A stretch of DNA of 64,000 bases from Bordetella genomosp. 7 (GCF_002261265.1 NZ_NEVK01000007.1:62001-126000); one strand, 5' to 3'; shown: positions 45,740-56,247, numbered from the stretch's first letter. The notes: a model not told the origin generated them from the letters alone. A program made the numbers and translations.

Positions 45740-47299
45740 ATGCCTACTACATTGCCGACCAGCCCCGCGTGGCTGGCTTTTGCCCAGGCGGCGCAGACCG
45801 CGTCGCGCAACGGCGAGCGCCTGCATATCATCGAGGCGGCCGGCCTGCGCGTCGACCTTACGGCCCAGGCGCAGTCAGAAGCGCTGGACCGCGCCGCGCA
45901 GGACCTGCTGGCCCAACAGAACTTCGACGCCGCGCGCGCGCAGCTGTACGACGGCGGCGAGGCCAACTGGACTGAACGCCGGCAGGCCTGGCACACCGCG
46001 CTGCGCGCGGCCAACCCGCCGCCATCCGTGGCCCAGGACGTGCTGTCCGAGCGTGAACGCGTGCGACGGTTCGTGCGCGAGCTGGACCAGACCGGCGCCT
46101 ACACCGACATCCTGCACCTGGGCATCGGCGGCAGCGACTGGGGCCCCCGCATGGTGACGCGCGCGCTGCGGCATTGCGGCCTGCGGCGCAACATCCAGTT
46201 CGCATCCAACGTCGATTCCCATGCGGTGGCGGATGCCATGGGCCAGCTCGACCCGCACCGCACGCTGGTCATCGTGGCGTCCAAGTCGTTCACCACCACC
46301 GAACCGCTGGCCAACGCCGAAGTGGCCATGAACTGGCTGCGCGACGCGGGCGTGGCGGACCCGGTCAGGCACGTTGTCGCCGTCACCGCCAACGTCGACG
46401 CGGCGCTCGACTTCGGCATCTCGCCGGACCGCGTATTCCGTTTCTGGGACTGGGTGGGCGGGCGTTATTCGCTGTGGTCTGCCATCGGCCTGCCGATTGC
46501 GCTTGCGCTGGGATGCGACACGCTGGACCAGTTACTGGCGGGCGCCGCCGCCATGGACGAACACTTCCTGCAGGCGCCGCCTCGCGATAATGCGCCGCTG
46601 CAGATGGCGCTGGCAGGCATCGCCAATCGCAGCGTGCTGGGCTATGCCACGCTGGCCATCACGCCGTACGATTCGCGCCTGCTGCACCTGGTTCCCTGGG
46701 CGCAGCAGCTCGACATGGAATCGCTGGGCAAGGTGGCCACGCGCGACGGTACCCCGGTAGGCGTGCCCACCGGACCCGTCGTCTGGGGCATGCCGGGCAC
46801 CGATTGCCAGCACACCTTCTTCCAGTGGCTGCACCAGGACACCACCGGAGCGCCGGTGGACTTCATCATCTGCGCCCAGCCCGACCACGGCTACGCGCGT
46901 TATCACAACATGCTGATCGCCAACTGCCTCGCGCAGCGCTCGGCACTGCTGCGCGGCAAGTCGTACGAAGAAGCGTTGCAGGAAACGCGCGCCGTCGAGT
47001 CCGATGCGCGCCGCGCCGACATGCTGGCCCGCCACCGCGTGCATCCGGGCGGGCGTCCTTCGACCCTGATCGTACTGCCGCGGCTGGACGCCCATTCGCT
47101 AGGCGCCCTGCTGGCGCTGTACGAGCACAAGGTGTTCGCGCAAGGCGCGCTGTGGGGCATCAACCCATTCGATCAATGGGGTGTGGAATTCGGCAAGATC
47201 CTCGCCAAGCGCATCATCCACGAGCTCGACTCGCCTTCCGATGGCGCCGACCAGGATCCTTCAACGCGGTACTGGATCGAATCACTGGCGCGCCGCTGA
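45740..47299 (+). CDS. pgi: Glucose-6-phosphate isomerase
   Basis: A 519-residue enzyme with PGI signatures: LGIGGSDWGPRMV, VASKSFTTTEPLANAEVAM, GTDCQHTFFQWLHQDT and the C-terminal catalytic Lys region (NPFDQWGVEFGK). It interconverts glucose and fructose 6-phosphates. It forms a unit with the upstream phosphomutase and is convergent with the polysaccharide operon, whose last stop is 42 bp away. Confidence 0.95.
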   Translation: MPTTLPTSPAWLAFAQAAQTASRNGERLHIIEAAGLRVDLTAQAQSEALDRAAQDLLAQQNFDAARAQLYDGGEANWTERRQAWHTALRAANPPPSVAQDVLSERERVRRFVRELDQTGAYTDILHLGIGGSDWGPRMVTRALRHCGLRRNIQFASNVDSHAVADAMGQLDPHRTLVIVASKSFTTTEPLANAEVAMNWLRDAGVADPVRHVVAVTANVDAALDFGISPDRVFRFWDWVGGRYSLWSAIGLPIALALGCDTLDQLLAGAAAMDEHFLQAPPRDNAPLQMALAGIANRSVLGYATLAITPYDSRLLHLVPWAQQLDMESLGKVATRDGTPVGVPTGPVVWGMPGTDCQHTFFQWLHQDTTGAPVDFIICAQPDHGYARYHNMLIANCLAQRSALLRGKSYEEALQETRAVESDARRADMLARHRVHPGGRPSTLIVLPRLDAHSLGALLALYEHKVFAQGALWGINPFDQWGVEFGKILAKRIIHELDSPSDGADQDPSTRYWIESLARR

Positions 47300-47341
47300 A
47301 CTCGTCGGCGCCGGCCCGGCACGGCGCCCGCCCTGCCGCGG

Positions 47342-48472
47342 CTACGCGAGCAGCGTACGATAAATATCCAGGTGCCGCCGGCACACATCTTCAATATCGA
47401 ACTCGTTTTCGGCCAGCCGGCGCCCGGCCCGGCCCAGCCGCTGACGCAGATCGGCGTCGCTTGCCAGCCGGCCAATCGCGTCGGCCAGGGCCTGCGCATC
47501 GCGCGGCGGCACCAGCAGGCCGGTTTCATCGGGCTCGATGGCGTCGCGGCAGCCCGGCACATCAGTGGTAACCACCGCCCTGCCGCATGCGGCCGCCTCG
47601 ATCAGCGAGCGCGGCAGGCCCTCGCGATACGACGGCAGCACCGCGATATGCGCGGCCGCATACAGATCGGCAATATCGCTGCGTTCGCCCAGCGCCTCGA
47701 TGCAGCCTTCCCGATGCCAGGCATCGACGTCGGCCTGCGTCACCGACGCCGGGTTGCCCGGGTCGATGCCGCCCGCCAGCCGCATGCGCACGCCGGCGCC
47801 AGACTGCTGCAATATCCGGGCGGCCGCCACGAATTCCAGCACCCCTTTGTCGCGCAGCAGGCGCGCGACCATCAGCGCGATAATCGGCGGCGCCGGCTCA
47901 GGCATCGCCGGATAAGCGGACAGGTCGACGCCCGACCCGCGGATCATTACGACTTGCTCGTCGCGCACCACACCCAGGCCGCGCAGCGTGTCGCGGTCAT
48001 TGCTGTTCTGAAACACCACCCGACTGTTGCGATGGCCCAGGGCCCGACAGTACAGCCAGGCCACCACGCGCCGCACCAGCGCCGCCTTGGTTCCCTGGGC
48101 CACGAACACAAAACCCAGCCCCGAAATGGCCGACACCATGGCGGGCACGCCGGCCATGCGCGCGGCGATGCCGCCGTACAGCACCGGCTTGATCGTCACC
48201 AGGTGCACCAGGGCCGGCCGCAGCCGGCGAAACAGGCGCCACAGCGACCATATCGTGCGCAACTCCTGCAGCGGCTGCTTGCCGCTGCGAGTCATGGGAA
48301 TGACATGGTGCGTCAGGCCATGCGCGGCAATGCGCGGCACGCTGTCTCCCGCCATGGTGGCTACATGCACGTCGTAGCCGGCCCGCTGGGCCGCCAGCGC
48401 AAGCGGCAGCCGGTGCGACAGGAAAAAAGCCGGGTTGTTCACCACGAACAGCAAGCGAGCGGGCTGGCTCAT
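47342..48472 (-). CDS. Glycosyltransferase (GT4 family), PglA/WbpT-like
   Basis: 376 residues in GT-B fold. The N-terminal FVVNNPAFFLSHRLPLALAAQRAGYDVHVAT and HLVTIKPVLYGGIAARMAG are typical of enzymes adding the second sugar to a lipid-linked intermediate. The C-terminal domain has the donor motif PSYREGLPRSLIEAAACGRAVVTTDVPG with its Glu (E-x7-E). It overlaps the previous GT gene by 4 bp and is the last gene of the operon. Donor and acceptor are not determined. Confidence 0.87.
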   Translation of the reverse strand: MSQPARLLFVVNNPAFFLSHRLPLALAAQRAGYDVHVATMAGDSVPRIAAHGLTHHVIPMTRSGKQPLQELRTIWSLWRLFRRLRPALVHLVTIKPVLYGGIAARMAGVPAMVSAISGLGFVFVAQGTKAALVRRVVAWLYCRALGHRNSRVVFQNSNDRDTLRGLGVVRDEQVVMIRGSGVDLSAYPAMPEPAPPIIALMVARLLRDKGVLEFVAAARILQQSGAGVRMRLAGGIDPGNPASVTQADVDAWHREGCIEALGERSDIADLYAAAHIAVLPSYREGLPRSLIEAAACGRAVVTTDVPGCRDAIEPDETGLLVPPRDAQALADAIGRLASDADLRQRLGRAGRRLAENEFDIEDVCRRHLDIYRTLLA

Positions 48473-49629
48473 GCGTCAGCTCCGGCGATGCGCCGCCATA
48501 CGGCTTCGTAGGCGGCCACCATCTTGGCAAGATCGAATTCGGCCAGCACGCGCGCGCGCCCGGGCGCGCCCACTGCCGCACGGCCGCGCGCGGCGACGTC
48601 GTCCAGCGCGGCGGCGATGCCCTGCGCAAGGGCTTCGGGCTGCTCGGGCGCCACCACGGGGCCCGTGTCGCCCAGGATATGCGCGGCGTCGCCGACATTG
48701 GTCACCACGCAAGGCGTGCCGCAGGCCATGGCCTCGGCCACCACATTGGGAAACCCTTCGGCGCAACTGGACAAAACGTGCAGGTCCAGCGCGTTCATGA
48801 CCGCGGGCACATCGTCGCTGGGCCCGGCCAGCAGCACACGGCCGCGCAATCCATGGCGCTCGATCAGCCCGGCCAGCTCGGTGTTGCCCGGCGACATGCC
48901 GCGGCCCACCAGCACGCAATGCATGCCGCGGTCGCGCCCGTCGCGCACCAGGGCAGCGAGCGCGCCCAGCAGATTGGCGTGGTCTTTAAGCGGATCCCAC
49001 CTGGCCACGCAGCCCACCAGCGGCGTGCCATCGGGCACCTGCCACAGACGGCGCATACGCTGGCCGGCCTCGGCGTCGGGCTGGAAGCGCGACAAGTCGT
49101 AGCCATTGGAAATCACCACCAGCCGATCCGGGCGGTAACCGTATTGCTGGTGGCGCACCGCGGAATCCCGCGCTGCGCAGACCACGGCGCGCGGCAGCCA
49201 TCCCGACAGGCGCGCGCACAACTTAAGCACCAGGCGCGCCGATCGGCTGCTGCGATCAAGGTACGCGCCCGAGTTGCGTATGCCCCACGCCACCGCCCGC
49301 ACCCCCGCCATCCGCGCGGCCAGCCCGCCGATCAGGTCGGCGTGGTACATCCACGTCTGCACCGCATCGGGGCGTTCGTGCGCCAGTAACCGCCGCAGCG
49401 CCAGAAAGCCGCCCAGGGTCAGGCGCCCGCGCGGCATGTCCAGGGTGTGCACGGTTACGCCCGCGTGGCGCAGCCGCGTGCCATACACGCCATCGTCGGT
49501 GAGCGACACCACGGTATGGCGCACGCGCTGGTCGGGATAAGTGGCCAGCCGGAACAGCACCGATTCGGCGCCGCCCTGGCCCAGCCCGGTAATGACATGC
49601 GTAACACGCAGAATGGCTGGCCGCGTCAT
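48469..49629 (-). CDS. Glycosyltransferase (GT4 family)
   Basis: 386 residues from ATG 49629, overlapping the previous gene by 4 bp. The N-terminal acceptor domain contains VITGLGQGGAESVLFRLATYPDQ; the C-terminal donor domain has VGCVARWDPLKDHANLLGALA and SSCAEGFPNVVAEAMACGTPCVVTNVGD, the GT4 E-x7-E motif. It has no signal or membrane segment and acts on the cytoplasmic side of the membrane. The long frame upstream is antisense to the neighbouring genes and is not used. Confidence 0.87.
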   Translation of the reverse strand: MTRPAILRVTHVITGLGQGGAESVLFRLATYPDQRVRHTVVSLTDDGVYGTRLRHAGVTVHTLDMPRGRLTLGGFLALRRLLAHERPDAVQTWMYHADLIGGLAARMAGVRAVAWGIRNSGAYLDRSSRSARLVLKLCARLSGWLPRAVVCAARDSAVRHQQYGYRPDRLVVISNGYDLSRFQPDAEAGQRMRRLWQVPDGTPLVGCVARWDPLKDHANLLGALAALVRDGRDRGMHCVLVGRGMSPGNTELAGLIERHGLRGRVLLAGPSDDVPAVMNALDLHVLSSCAEGFPNVVAEAMACGTPCVVTNVGDAAHILGDTGPVVAPEQPEALAQGIAAALDDVAARGRAAVGAPGRARVLAEFDLAKMVAAYEAVWRRIAGADA

Positions 49630-50741
49630 GGCCGGCCTCGTACGGCCGCAAACAGGCCATCCCATTCGGCCAGCACGGCCGGCAGCGCATAGCGGGCCCG
49701 CACCGACTGCGCCGCGCGCGCGCCCAGGCCGTGGCGCAGATTCGCATCGCGCATCACCTGGCGCAGCGCATCGGCCAGGCGGGCGCGATCGCCCGCGGGC
49801 ACCAGCAGCGCATCCTGGCCGTCGCGCGTCATCTCGCGCGGCCCGCTCGGGCAGTCGAATGCCACGCAGGGCAGGCCTAGCGCCATGGCTTCGAGCAGCA
49901 CATTGGGGAACCCTTCCACCGCCGAACTCAACACAAAAGCATGCCCCTTGGAAAGCTCGTCCCAGGGTTCGGCGGTCCGGCCGGGCAGGCACACCCGCCC
50001 TTCCAGGTCGGCCGAGGCGATGCGAGCCTGCAGACTGTCGCGCTGCGGCCCTTCGCCCCAGATCCACAGATCCCATTCCGGAAACTCGCCGGCCAGCTCG
50101 CCATACACATCCACCAACAGGTCGAACTGCTTGGCAGGCGCCAGCCGACCCATGGCGAGCAGGCGCTTGCGCGGCGCAGGCGCGCGCGTGTCGACCAGCG
50201 GCGCATCGAGCAGCTCGGGCGGCAGCGGATTGGGAATGACCTTGAGCTGCTTGATGCCCGGCACCTGGCACGCAAACGGCTCGACCGTGTCTTCGGCCTG
50301 CACGGTCACCATGTCGGCGCTGGGATAGAACAGCCGGCGCAGCGCCCGCCATACTTTGCCCGTGCTGCGCTCGACCACCGGGTTGGTGCGCTCGCACACG
50401 ATCAGCGGCACGCCCAGCCCCCGCGTGGCCAGTATGGCGGCCACGTTCACATTCGTCAGGAACGACACCACCACGTCGGGCGCTTTTTCGCGGATCAGGC
50501 TGCGCAGCGCCCGCAGCCGTACCCAGGCGCCCATGGGGCCGCTGGAACGCGTGCCCGCGCGGTCGGCCAGCCAGATCAGGTCCACTGCGTCAGACAGTGG
50601 ATAAAAGCAGGTGCCTTTGGACGAGTAAGTAGGCACCAGGGTGACGGTATCACCGCGATCGGTCCAGGCATTGACCAGAGTGGCCGCAACGCGCTCGGCG
50701 CCGCCCGCGTGCATGGAACTGACCAGCAGCAGTATTTTCAT
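49626..50741 (-). CDS. Glycosyltransferase (GT4 family)
   Basis: 371 residues from ATG 50741 (MKILLLVSSMHAGGAERVAATL). The donor domain carries LLAMGRLAPAKQFDLLVDV and SSAVEGFPNVLLEAMALGLPCVAFDCPSGPRE. Its start overlaps the asnB-type stop by 4 bp and its stop overlaps the next GT start by 4 bp. It is closely related to the GT at 52709, and the two may act on similar sugars. Confidence 0.88.
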   Translation of the reverse strand: MKILLLVSSMHAGGAERVAATLVNAWTDRGDTVTLVPTYSSKGTCFYPLSDAVDLIWLADRAGTRSSGPMGAWVRLRALRSLIREKAPDVVVSFLTNVNVAAILATRGLGVPLIVCERTNPVVERSTGKVWRALRRLFYPSADMVTVQAEDTVEPFACQVPGIKQLKVIPNPLPPELLDAPLVDTRAPAPRKRLLAMGRLAPAKQFDLLVDVYGELAGEFPEWDLWIWGEGPQRDSLQARIASADLEGRVCLPGRTAEPWDELSKGHAFVLSSAVEGFPNVLLEAMALGLPCVAFDCPSGPREMTRDGQDALLVPAGDRARLADALRQVMRDANLRHGLGARAAQSVRARYALPAVLAEWDGLFAAVRGRP

Positions 50742-52666
50742 CGATCGGTATCCTGTTCGCCGGCCTCGCCGGCGTGATAGCGGTCCAGCCAGGCCTGCAT
50801 CATCAGCACTCCCCACAGGCGGCTGTCCCAGTTGCGGTGTCCGGAAACGTGTTCCCGCCACCGGCGCAGGATCGGCTCGGGTTCGAACCAGCCTTCCTGC
50901 CGCAGGCGGGCCGGGTCCAGCAAGGCCTCGGCCCAGTCGCGCAGCGGCCCGCGCAGCCAGCTGGCCAGCGGAACGGCAAAGCCCCGCTTGGGGCGATCTA
51001 CCAGGGCCTGGGGCACGTGCCGGTAAAGCACCTGGCGCAGCAGCCACTTGCCGGTGTTGCCGCGCACTTTGTATTCGAAGGGCAGGCGCCACGCGAACTC
51101 GTACACCCGATGATCCAGCATGGGCACACGCGTTTCCAGGCTTACCGCCATGGCGGCGCGATCGACCTTGACCAGGATGTCATCGGGCAGGTAGGTCACC
51201 GAGTCCAGCTTCATCATCACGTCGAAGGCGGAACCTTGCATCGGCTGTTCAAACAACGACTCGGGCTCGACCCCGCCGATGACCACGCGGCCGGGGTCTT
51301 TCCAATAGGACACGAACTGGCGGTAGAACTCGCCCCGCGTATCGGCCTGCATCAATTCGCCCAGCTTGGCGACCTTGCCGCGCCAGGCGCCGCGGCCGGG
51401 CAGTGTCGCAGACGCCCCCAGCAGCGCGCCCATCGCATGGCGCAAGGGCCCCGGCACGCGCTCGCACTTGCGCGACCAGTCCCGCACGCGAAAATAACGC
51501 GAATAGCCGCCGAACAGCTCATCGCCGCCATCGCCCGACAGCGCCACCGTGACATGCTGGCGCGCCATGCGCGTCACCAGCGAAGTCGGAATCTGCGACG
51601 AATCGGCAAACGGCTCGTCGTACATGTCGGCCAGCGTGGGCACCACCGCCAGCGCGTCGTCGGCTGTCACGTACAGTTCGGTATGGTCAGTGCCCAGGTG
51701 CCGCGCCACTGCCTTGGCGTGCTCGGCCTCGTTGTACTTTTTCTCGTGAAAACCGATGGCGAAGGTGCGCACCGGCTGGCGGCTTTGCGCCTGCATCAGC
51801 GCCACGATGGTAGACGAGTCGATGCCGCCTGACAGAAACGCCCCCAGACTCACGTCGGACAGCATCTGCCCGCGCACGGCCTGCGACAGCATGGCTTCGA
51901 GAGCGTCCGTGGCCTGCGCATCGGTCGCATAGGCGGCCGGCGCCTGCAGGCCCTGGTCGGCCGCCTGCAAGGCAGACCAATACACGCGCGGTTCGGCAAG
52001 GCGGCGGCCCTGCAGCTCGGCTTCGCCCAGCTGCAGCCAGGTGCCCGGCGGCAACTTGTAGATACCTTCGTAAATGGACTGCGGCGCCGGGATGTAGTTG
52101 TGGCGCATCAGCGAAGCCATCGCGGCTCGGTTCAGGTCGCGCCCGAAGCCGGGAATGGGCATCAGCCCCTTCAATTCCGATGCGAACACGAAGTTGGCGC
52201 CGGTATAACCGTAGTACAGCGGCTTTTCGCCCATGCGGTCGCGCGCCAGCGTCAGCGTGCGCCGCTCGCGGTCCCACAAGGCGATGGCATACATGCCCAC
52301 CGCGGCCTGCAGCGTCGCCTCGACACCCAGTGCGGCGAACCCCGCCAGGACGGTCTCGGTGTCGGAATGGCCGCGCCAGTCGGGCGCCTGCCCGGCCTGC
52401 GCGAGCTGTGCCCGCAATTCCAGATGGTTGTAGATCTCGCCATTGAGCACCAGCACGTAGCGGCCACAGGCCGAAACCATGGGCTGGTGGCCGGCCTCGG
52501 TCAGGTCCAGGATGGCCAGCCGTACATGGGCCAGGGCCAGCCCGGCGCCATGGTCCGCCCAAAGGCCGTGGCTATCCGGACCACGATGGCGTATGCGGCG
52601 GCAGCTATCGGCCAGCACCTGCTCTTTGTCTTGCAGTGGCCCCCAGATTCCGGCTATTCCACACAT
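50738..52666 (-). CDS. Asparagine synthase (AsnB)-type amidotransferase
   Basis: 642 residues, opening MCGIAGIWGPL so that Cys2 is the class II glutaminase nucleophile. The synthetase domain has the PP-loop GAFLSGGIDSSTIVALMQ and VALSGDGGDELFGGYSRYF. The length is normal for polysaccharide-cluster homologues. In such clusters AsnB-like enzymes convert the carboxyl of a uronic acid to an amide. The neighbouring genes make UDP-GalNAcA-type sugars, which gives a possible acceptor; this is an inference. Confidence 0.9.
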   Translation of the reverse strand: MCGIAGIWGPLQDKEQVLADSCRRIRHRGPDSHGLWADHGAGLALAHVRLAILDLTEAGHQPMVSACGRYVLVLNGEIYNHLELRAQLAQAGQAPDWRGHSDTETVLAGFAALGVEATLQAAVGMYAIALWDRERRTLTLARDRMGEKPLYYGYTGANFVFASELKGLMPIPGFGRDLNRAAMASLMRHNYIPAPQSIYEGIYKLPPGTWLQLGEAELQGRRLAEPRVYWSALQAADQGLQAPAAYATDAQATDALEAMLSQAVRGQMLSDVSLGAFLSGGIDSSTIVALMQAQSRQPVRTFAIGFHEKKYNEAEHAKAVARHLGTDHTELYVTADDALAVVPTLADMYDEPFADSSQIPTSLVTRMARQHVTVALSGDGGDELFGGYSRYFRVRDWSRKCERVPGPLRHAMGALLGASATLPGRGAWRGKVAKLGELMQADTRGEFYRQFVSYWKDPGRVVIGGVEPESLFEQPMQGSAFDVMMKLDSVTYLPDDILVKVDRAAMAVSLETRVPMLDHRVYEFAWRLPFEYKVRGNTGKWLLRQVLYRHVPQALVDRPKRGFAVPLASWLRGPLRDWAEALLDPARLRQEGWFEPEPILRRWREHVSGHRNWDSRLWGVLMMQAWLDRYHAGEAGEQDTDR

Positions 52667-52708
52667 ATTGATATCTCGCGCTTATATGAGTTGTACCGGG
52701 CAAGGCTG

Positions 52709-53848
52709 TCAGCGCCCCGGCTTGCGCACATCGTCGAAAAGCTCATGCCACAGGCCCAGTACGTGCCGCGCCGAAAACCGTTCGCGGGCCTCGATGGCGC
52801 GCGCGGCCAGCGCCTGCCGGGCAGCGTCATCGCCCATCAGCCCCGACAGGGCCGCCGCCAGGGCCGGCACATCGCCGTTGGGCCGCACCAGCAGGCCATC
52901 CACACCATCGCGCACCACTTCGCGCGGCCCGGTATCGCAATCGAAACATACCGCCGCAAGCCCGCTGGCCAAAGACTCCAGCAAGGTGTTCGACAACCCC
53001 TCGAACCGGGAACTGAGCACATACAGATCGGCGCTGCGGTACCAGTCGCCCACATTGCCGACGCGGCCAGGCATCGACACACGCGCCTGCAGCCCCGCGG
53101 CATCGACCATTGCCTGCAGGCTCTGGCGCTCGCCGCCTTCACCCAGGATGACCAGATCCCAATCCGGATGCCTGCCCGCAATGCGTGCATACGCCTGGAT
53201 GAGCAGGTCGAATCCCTTGTCCCGGTGCAAGCGCCCCACTGCAAGCAGGCGGCGCCGGCCCGGCGAGGGCGGCGGCAGCAGCACGGGCTCGGCATGCTGC
53301 AGGGGCCATTGCACCGGATTGGGAATCACCGCAAGCCGCGAGCCCGGCACATGGCGTGCCAACCAGTCGGCGGTGCCCTGGGTCAGGGCCACCACCCGCG
53401 CCGCGCGCGGATACGTCCAGCGCCGCAGGCGCTGCCACAGGCCCGACAGCGTCTGCGACGGCGGGTGTGTATGTTCGGTGGCGATCACCTTGCAGGGCAG
53501 CCCCCGGGCAGCCATCACCGCCAGCACCGATGCGGTGGTCATCATGGCCAGCACAATATCGGGCTGGAACTGCCGCATGACGCCACGCAACACACGTACA
53601 CGCCGCAGGTTGCCCAGCAGGCCGCGCAACCCGCCACCAGCGCCTTCGGTATGCAGCACCTCGCGCCGCACGGCCGGATGCAGCGTATAGGCGTCGTTGG
53701 TGGCATCGGCCTGCGTGGCGACCATTACGTGCCAGCCTGCCTGCGCCCAATGCGCGCTGAGGTCGGCGGCCACGCGCTCGGCCCCGCCGCCATGCAGCGA
53801 ATGAATGAAGATCAGCACGCGCGCGGCGTCGTGGGGCGTGTGCATCAT
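52709..53848 (-). CDS. Glycosyltransferase (GT4 family)
   Basis: 379 residues from ATG 53848 (ATG 53845 is the alternative). HGGGAERVAADLSAHWAQAG at the N-terminus and SSRFEGLSNTLLESLASGLAAVCFDCDTGPREVV in the donor domain define the GT4 family. It overlaps the flippase stop by 4 bp. It lies 42 bp upstream of the amidotransferase gene. The upstream antisense extension is rejected. Confidence 0.87.
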   Translation of the reverse strand: MMHTPHDAARVLIFIHSLHGGGAERVAADLSAHWAQAGWHVMVATQADATNDAYTLHPAVRREVLHTEGAGGGLRGLLGNLRRVRVLRGVMRQFQPDIVLAMMTTASVLAVMAARGLPCKVIATEHTHPPSQTLSGLWQRLRRWTYPRAARVVALTQGTADWLARHVPGSRLAVIPNPVQWPLQHAEPVLLPPPSPGRRRLLAVGRLHRDKGFDLLIQAYARIAGRHPDWDLVILGEGGERQSLQAMVDAAGLQARVSMPGRVGNVGDWYRSADLYVLSSRFEGLSNTLLESLASGLAAVCFDCDTGPREVVRDGVDGLLVRPNGDVPALAAALSGLMGDDAARQALAARAIEARERFSARHVLGLWHELFDDVRKPGR

Positions 53849-55206
53849 GCGCTCTCTTTGCGTGGAGACGGCTCGTGCGGCCGCCATGCCGCCACCATAT
53901 AGCAGGCGAACGACAGGGCGTACATCAGGCTGGTGGCCAGCATGATGCCCGCGGTGCCCATGCGGGGCGCCAGCATGGCATTCATGATGACCTTGAGCAG
54001 GAAATTCGCCACGGCGATCAGCGCCATGACCCGGTAGCGGTTCTGGCTGGCCAGCAACTGCACCAGGATCAGCACGCCAAAATAGAACGGCAACTGCAGC
54101 AACCCCCAGCGCAGCACCTGGGCCACTGCCTGGGTGTTTTCGGCAGTGAAAGCGCCTCGCTCGAACAGTAGCGCCACGCCCCAGGGCGCCAGCAGCCATG
54201 CCACCGCCACGACTGCGGCGCCGGCGCCCACCATCAGCACCGACCACTTCAGCGCCATCACGCGAGCGCGTTGCGCATCGCCGCGACTTTGCACGTCGGC
54301 CAGCACCGGCAGCGCGGCGCGCCCCACCGACACCGCGCCGATGCCCAGCAGCAATGACAGCAGGCGGGCGGCATATCCCAGCGTGGCGTTGGCGTTATCG
54401 CCCAGATTGGCCGCCGTGTATTGATCGAGCGGCCCGACGAAGCTCATGGCCACCTGCCCCACCAGCATCACGCCTGCCGCGCCCATCAGTTCGGGCCAGT
54501 GCGGCGAGCGCAGTGTCAGCACCGGCGCCCCCCAGAAACCGTTGTCGGCGCGGGCAGCCAGCCAGGCCAGCCACACCGCCTGGATGGCATAGCCCACCAG
54601 CGTGCCCCACAACAGAGGGCCCACGTCGTCGGCGGACACGGCGGCCAGCATCACCCACGCCAGCGTCACTACCGCGGGCATGCTGTCGAGCAGCGTGTTG
54701 ACGTGCCGCTCGTGCGCGCGCAGACGGGCGCCGCTTATTCCGGCCATCAGCAACAGCACGGTCACCGGCACGAAAGCGTAGAGCAGCTGCGTGCTCATGG
54801 CGGCAACCGGCCCGGACAGGCCGCTGCCCAGCCAGCGCAACACCCAGGGCCAGGCCAGCGCGGTCAGCGCAGCCAGCGCCAGCCCTCCTGCCAGCACCGC
54901 TCCCTGCAATTCGCGTATGAAGTGTTCGCGATCGGCCCGCTCGCTGCGCTTGAGCCGCACCAGCACCGGAATCAGCACCACGCCCAGCACCCCCACGATG
55001 GTGGCGGGCAGCCAGTTCGCGATGGTCATGGTGAACTGGTACGCGTCCACGGCATCGCTGATGCCATAGCGGTACGCAACTGCCATTTCCTTCAGGGCGC
55101 CGGCGGCCTTGCCCAGCACCAGAAAGACCGCCACCCGGAAAGCGCCGCGGAAAATGCGTTGATGATCCGGGTGGATGGCGTTGAAGCGGCGGATGAGCGC
55201 TTTCAA
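53845..55206 (-). CDS. MurJ/MviN-family flippase (probable Wzx)
   Basis: A 453-residue membrane protein with about 13-14 hydrophobic segments and the MurJ/MviN opening FRVAVFLVLGKAAGALKEMAVAYRYG. Within the polysaccharide operon it is likely the lipid-linked unit flippase (Wzx role) rather than the essential lipid II flippase, which is usually coded beside rpsT. This is an inference from context. It is 6 bp after the epimerase gene. Confidence 0.8.
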   Translation of the reverse strand: MKALIRRFNAIHPDHQRIFRGAFRVAVFLVLGKAAGALKEMAVAYRYGISDAVDAYQFTMTIANWLPATIVGVLGVVLIPVLVRLKRSERADREHFIRELQGAVLAGGLALAALTALAWPWVLRWLGSGLSGPVAAMSTQLLYAFVPVTVLLLMAGISGARLRAHERHVNTLLDSMPAVVTLAWVMLAAVSADDVGPLLWGTLVGYAIQAVWLAWLAARADNGFWGAPVLTLRSPHWPELMGAAGVMLVGQVAMSFVGPLDQYTAANLGDNANATLGYAARLLSLLLGIGAVSVGRAALPVLADVQSRGDAQRARVMALKWSVLMVGAGAAVVAVAWLLAPWGVALLFERGAFTAENTQAVAQVLRWGLLQLPFYFGVLILVQLLASQNRYRVMALIAVANFLLKVIMNAMLAPRMGTAGIMLATSLMYALSFACYMVAAWRPHEPSPRKESA

Positions 55207-55212
55207 AAATTG

Positions 55213-56238
55213 CTAACGCAGAGACTGCGTATACCAAGGCATGGCGGTTTCCAGCCCGCGCAGGATATCGTAGGCCGGCTGGTAGCCCAGCAGCCGTCCC
55301 GCCTTGCCGATATCGGCCTGCGAGTGACGCACGTCGCCCGCGCGGAAATCTGCATACACGGGCTGCTTGTCGTACTTCACACCCTGGCCGGCCAACGCCT
55401 TGGCCAGGTAGCGGAACAGCTCGTTCAGCGTGGTGCGGCCGCTGTACGCCACGTTGTACACCTGGTTCAGGCCATCCTGCGGCGCCAGCGCGGCCAGCAG
55501 GTTGGCCTGCACCGCGTTCTCGACAAAGCAGAAATCCCGGCTGGTCTCGCCGTCGCCGTTGATCACCACGTCATCGCCGCGGATCATGGCGGCCGTCCAT
55601 TTGGGGATCACGGCCGCATAGGCGCCGTCCGGATCCTGGCGCTTGCCGAACACGTTGAAATACCGCAGGCCCACGCTGGCCGTGCCATACGAACGCGTGA
55701 AAACGTCGGCATACAGCTCGTTGACGTATTTGGTCACGGCGTACGGCGACAGCGGATTGCCGATGGTGTCCTCGACCTTGGGCAGGCCGGGATGGTCGCC
55801 ATAGGTGGAGCTGGAGGCGGCGTAGACAAAGGTCTTGACCTTGGCGTCGCGCGCGGCCACCAGCATGTTCAGAAAACCGCTGATGTTGACTTCGTTGGTG
55901 GTGATCGGATCGTTCAGTGAGCGCGGCACCGAGCCCAGCGCCGCCTGGTGCAGCACATAGTCGACCCCATCGGCGGCCCGCCGGCAGGCGTCCAGGTCGC
56001 GGATGTCGCCTTCCAGAAAGGTAAAGCGGGCCCATTGCGCCGGCTCTACCGCGCTGCGCACCTCGTCCAGGTTGCGTCGGTGGCCGGTCGCGAAATTGTC
56101 CAGCCCCACTACCGTCTGGTCCAGCCCGAGCAGCGTTTCCAGCAGGTTCGAGCCGATGAAGCCGGCGCACCCGGTAACGAGCCACTTGCGCGGCGACTGG
56201 CGCAGGTCCTGGCGGATGCTTGCGTAGCGATCGCTCAT
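55213..56238 (-). CDS. UDP-N-acetylglucosamine/-galactosaminuronate C4-epimerase (WbpP/TviC-like)
   Basis: A 341-residue extended SDR. The NAD motif is [15 protein letters not shown] and the catalytic group is AASSSTYGD with YAVTKY. The length and the [21 protein letters not shown] block are those of WbpP-type UDP-GlcNAc/GlcNAcA 4-epimerases. Paired with the dehydrogenase 9 bp upstream, it should make UDP-GalNAcA. Which step comes first is not known from sequence. Confidence 0.9.
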   Translation of the reverse strand: MSDRYASIRQDLRQSPRKWLVTGCAGFIGSNLLETLLGLDQTVVGLDNFATGHRRNLDEVRSAVEPAQWARFTFLEGDIRDLDACRRAADGVDYVLHQAALGSVPRSLNDPITTNEVNISGFLNMLVAARDAKVKTFVYAASSSTYGDHPGLPKVEDTIGNPLSPYAVTKYVNELYADVFTRSYGTASVGLRYFNVFGKRQDPDGAYAAVIPKWTAAMIRGDDVVINGDGETSRDFCFVENAVQANLLAALAPQDGLNQVYNVAYSGRTTLNELFRYLAKALAGQGVKYDKQPVYADFRAGDVRHSQADIGKAGRLLGYQPAYDILRGLETAMPWYTQSLR

Positions 56239-56247
56239 GCGGGCTCC

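Noticed and set aside
48469-50397. 642-codon version of the glycosyltransferase at 48469
   Set aside because: The first 256 codons are a different frame of the neighbouring GT gene; the GT4 N-terminus begins at ATG 49629.
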